Shown here: positions 62,208 through 64,000 of the stretch, piece by piece
Layout: each line of letters starts with the position of its first letter
How positions within the stretch are numbered: the stretch's first letter is position 1
NCBI GenBank assembly: GCA_022821685.1
Contig: JAJEDD010000014.1
Location: forward strand, 45,604-109,603
Direction: 5' to 3'
Origin: Acidimicrobiia bacterium
GTDB taxonomy: Bacteria; Actinomycetota; Acidimicrobiia; Acidimicrobiales; Aldehydirespiratoraceae
DNA length: 64,000 nt
The notes under the pieces: model-generated
Seen by the model: the letters and a program-made list of their open reading frames with translations, nothing else
Told to the model about the DNA's origin: nothing
Databases searched by the model: none
Translations under genes and position numbers: made by a program

Positions 62208-62249
62208 CTGTATACAGGCGGCGACAATAGCATCGCCGCGGCGGCGATG
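62208..62249. promoter_or_regulatory. Palindromic operator candidate and hairpin in the importer/Rieske divergent promoter
   Basis: CTGTATACAG (62208-62217) is a perfect palindrome of the T-G-T-A-T-A-C-A kind, the consensus core of operators for several GntR-family (FadR/VanR-like) regulators. A perfect 7-bp hairpin (CATCGCC-GCGGC-GGCGATG) follows at 62231-62249. The region divides the importer operon from the Rieske gene, so one repressor could control both. No regulator gene is in this window. Confidence 0.4.
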
Positions 62250-62341
62250 TCCTGCCGGGCCGACCGCGAGAAGACCCCGCCACTGAACCCTGCGGGCGCA
62301 GGGCGCTAACGTGGCCGACCGCAACCCGCTAGGAGGCGCGG

Positions 62342-63568
62342 ATGGCACCATTGCGCAGCCCGGTCCCGCTGGCCGACATCGAGCCCGCCGCCAAACCCGT
62401 CGATGTCGCGGTCGGCCTGCCTCCGGCGTGCTACACCGACGACGACTTCTTCCGGTTCGAGAAGGCGGCCGTCTTCGATACTGAGTGGCTGTGCGTGGGC
62501 CGGTCTAGCCAGATCCCGGAGCCGGGCGATTATTTCACGGCCACGCTGCTAGGCGACGAGCCGGTGATCGTGGTGCGCAACCGCGACGGGCAGATCAACG
62601 TGATGTCGTCGATCTGCCAGCACCGGGCCATGTGCATAACTGCTCCGGCCGAGCGGCCCAAGGAGCACTGGTTCGACCCTCCGCCGGAGTGCAGAGGCTC
62701 TACCCGCAACTTCCGCTGCCCCTACCACTGGTGGACCTACGACCTCGACGGCCGCCTCGTCGGAGCGCCCGAGATGCACCAGCGCCCCGACTTCGTGCGC
62801 TCAGAAATCTCGTTGCCCCAGCTCGCGGTGGAGGAGTGGCAGGGCTTCGTGTTCTGCTCGTTTGCGGCCGATCCGGTCCCCCTCGGCCCGAGGCTGGCCA
62901 CCTTCGACGAGATGCTGGCCAACCACTGCCTCCACGAGATGGCCACCACCGAGCCCGAGCTGCTGCCGATGCCGTTCAACTGGAAAGTGTTCGCCGAGAA
63001 CTTCATGGACGCCTACCACTCCCTGCGGCTGCACGCCTCGCTCTACGACTTCTCCGCGGCCGACACCGGCAACGAAACCCTGCTCGCTGGCACATTCCCG
63101 CCGCTGGCGCCGGGATCGATCGGGATCGGCGGCCGGGGCCGCACCGGGTTCAAGGATCGGGGCATGAATCCCACCCAGTCGGCTCTGTTTCCTCCCATTG
63201 CGACGCTCAGCGAAGACGACCGCTGGAACGTCGTGTACCTGTATGTGGCCCCCACCCTGCTGCTCGGAGCCCACCCCGACTCGGTCACCTGGATGGCCGT
63301 ACAGCCGGTGTCGGCGGGCGAATCTCTGCTGACGACCGGATTCCTGTTCCCCGAGTCGACCATGAAGCTGAGGCTGTTCGACCAGCTCCTGGAACTGCAT
63401 CAGCGGGGTCGAGACCTTTTCCTAGATCAGGACATGCCGGTGGCGGTGGCCAGCCAGCGGGGTATGTCGTCTCGCTTCGCACCCCAGGGTCCGCTGAGCC
63501 TGCAGGACTTCTTCCGCTCGCAGCTCGCCGAGTGGCTGCTAGAGCGCTACCGGGCCGCCCAGAGCTGA
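62342..63568 (+). CDS. Rieske non-heme iron oxygenase, alpha subunit
   Basis: The 408-residue protein has C92-x-H94 (ICQHRAM) and C126-x-x-H129 (RCPYHWWTY). The spacer between the two pairs is about 31 residues, almost twice the common 16-17, with an inserted TAPAERPKEHWFDPPPECRG-type loop. The catalytic iron segment is ENFMDAYHSLRLH. It is most like the oxygenase at 45686. ATG 62342 has TAGGAGG upstream. It is divergent from the importer operon, which suggests the imported compound may be its substrate. Confidence 0.9.
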   Translation: MAPLRSPVPLADIEPAAKPVDVAVGLPPACYTDDDFFRFEKAAVFDTEWLCVGRSSQIPEPGDYFTATLLGDEPVIVVRNRDGQINVMSSICQHRAMCITAPAERPKEHWFDPPPECRGSTRNFRCPYHWWTYDLDGRLVGAPEMHQRPDFVRSEISLPQLAVEEWQGFVFCSFAADPVPLGPRLATFDEMLANHCLHEMATTEPELLPMPFNWKVFAENFMDAYHSLRLHASLYDFSAADTGNETLLAGTFPPLAPGSIGIGGRGRTGFKDRGMNPTQSALFPPIATLSEDDRWNVVYLYVAPTLLLGAHPDSVTWMAVQPVSAGESLLTTGFLFPESTMKLRLFDQLLELHQRGRDLFLDQDMPVAVASQRGMSSRFAPQGPLSLQDFFRSQLAEWLLERYRAAQS

Positions 63569-63570
63569 CC

Positions 63571-63690
63571 AGAGGCCGAGCGGGTAGGCGAACGATTCTG
63601 GCCCATACGGGCGAGGCCGTGGGCTGTGACGCTGAGGTTTGGGCGGCTCGTAAACGCAGCGAACAAGAGCGGTAATTCCAACGCCGCCGC
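63571..63690 (+). repeat. Dispersed intergenic repeat, copy R8
   Basis: It starts AGAGGCCGAGCGGGTAGGCG at 63571, two bases after the Rieske stop. It has CCATACGGGCGAGGCC, the long core variant GTGGGCTGTGACGCTGAGG and a variant of AGCGCAGCGAACAAGAGCGG with an altered start (CGTAAACGCAGCGAACAAGA). The 3' tail is lost or degraded near 63690, where it meets the convergent crotonase gene. Confidence 0.8.
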
Positions 63691-63702
63691 GCCCGGGCGC
63701 GG

Positions 63703-64000
63703 TCACTCGTCGAACTGGGAGCGGCGCCAGGCGAGGGCCGACTTGAGGCCGTCGCGGGCGATGCGGTTGCGGAACTCCGTGCCCACCGCCGTATCGACGG
63801 CGTACAGCGGGGCCACCACATCGAGCCCGGCGTGGATGGCCGACCGAAAGCCGGCCGCGTCGGCGCCCCGGTTGATGCCGAGCTTGGCCGCAGCCAGCGC
63901 CTCGGGGCCGATCAAGGCCATGCGCTGGGCGTAGGCCATGGTGGCCGAACGCAGCTCCTCGACAGCCACGACCCGGTTGACCATGCCCAACTCCAGCGCG
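63703..64000 (-). CDS. Enoyl-CoA hydratase/isomerase (crotonase), C-terminal part
   Basis: The visible part (about 99 residues to the stop at 63703) begins ALELGMVNRVVAVEELRSATM and ends FRNRIARDGLKSALAWRRSQFDE, the C-terminal helical region of a crotonase. The active-site oxyanion loops lie beyond the right edge. These enzymes handle 2-enoyl-CoA in beta-oxidation or similar steps. It is convergent with the Rieske gene across repeat R8. Confidence 0.75.
   Translation of the reverse strand, partial: ALELGMVNRVVAVEELRSATMAYAQRMALIGPEALAAAKLGINRGADAAGFRSAIHAGLDVVAPLYAVDTAVGTEFRNRIARDGLKSALAWRRSQFDE

Overview
The window is high-GC, densely coded DNA with GTG and TTG starts and frequent stop/start overlaps. 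It carries luciferase-type (F420/FMN) oxidoreductases, several VOC proteins, MMPL and MFS transporters and four Rieske oxygenase alpha subunits. This suggests an actinobacterium, perhaps of the Acidimicrobiia, but no rRNA or marker gene is present to settle that. I see no tRNA, rRNA or CRISPR array.

Layout. 0-2 kb: the edge of a luciferase-like gene, a VOC protein and a YeiH-type transporter. 2.0-17.6 kb: a large putative anti-phage locus of the helicase-methylase-ATPase (Hma-like) kind. It has an SNF2 helicase with a C-terminal DUF3883-like domain, two tandem DUF1156 adenine methylases and a DUF499 ATPase with an N-terminal HEPN-like domain. Embedded in it are a divergent three-gene operon (TIGR04255-like protein plus two uncharacterised proteins) and a SLOG-like nucleotide-binding protein. 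The second methylase carries a run of 12 G just before its SAM-binding motif, so it is a candidate phase-variable gene. 20.4-22.6 kb: a DUF4143 ATPase and a PIN/RHH toxin-antitoxin pair.

17.7-64 kb is mostly catabolic and transport genes with a nitrogen-compound theme: two deaminase-like amidohydrolases, an allantoate/carbamoyl amidohydrolase, a formamidase, an amidase, a DUF1989 protein, an NCS2 nucleobase permease and a BMP/nucleoside-type ABC importer. Between them lie Rieske oxygenases, an E1alpha/E1beta pair with a stand-alone lipoyl domain, SDRs, an Mch-like cyclohydrolase and a Mer-like luciferase-family protein. At 42.4-43.6 kb there is a graveyard of polyketide synthase pieces (KS, AT, PPTase).

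Two genome-scale patterns are not explained by the genes. First, an intergenic repeat of about 120-160 bp occurs at least nine times outside the defence core, often abutting stop codons and sometimes supplying the ends of reading frames. Second, at five gene junctions the ribosome-binding site and first codons of the downstream gene have been duplicated upstream. Each duplication creates a 20-28 codon mini-ORF whose stop overlaps the real start codon, and in all five the spacing is 2 modulo 3, which keeps the stop-start overlap.
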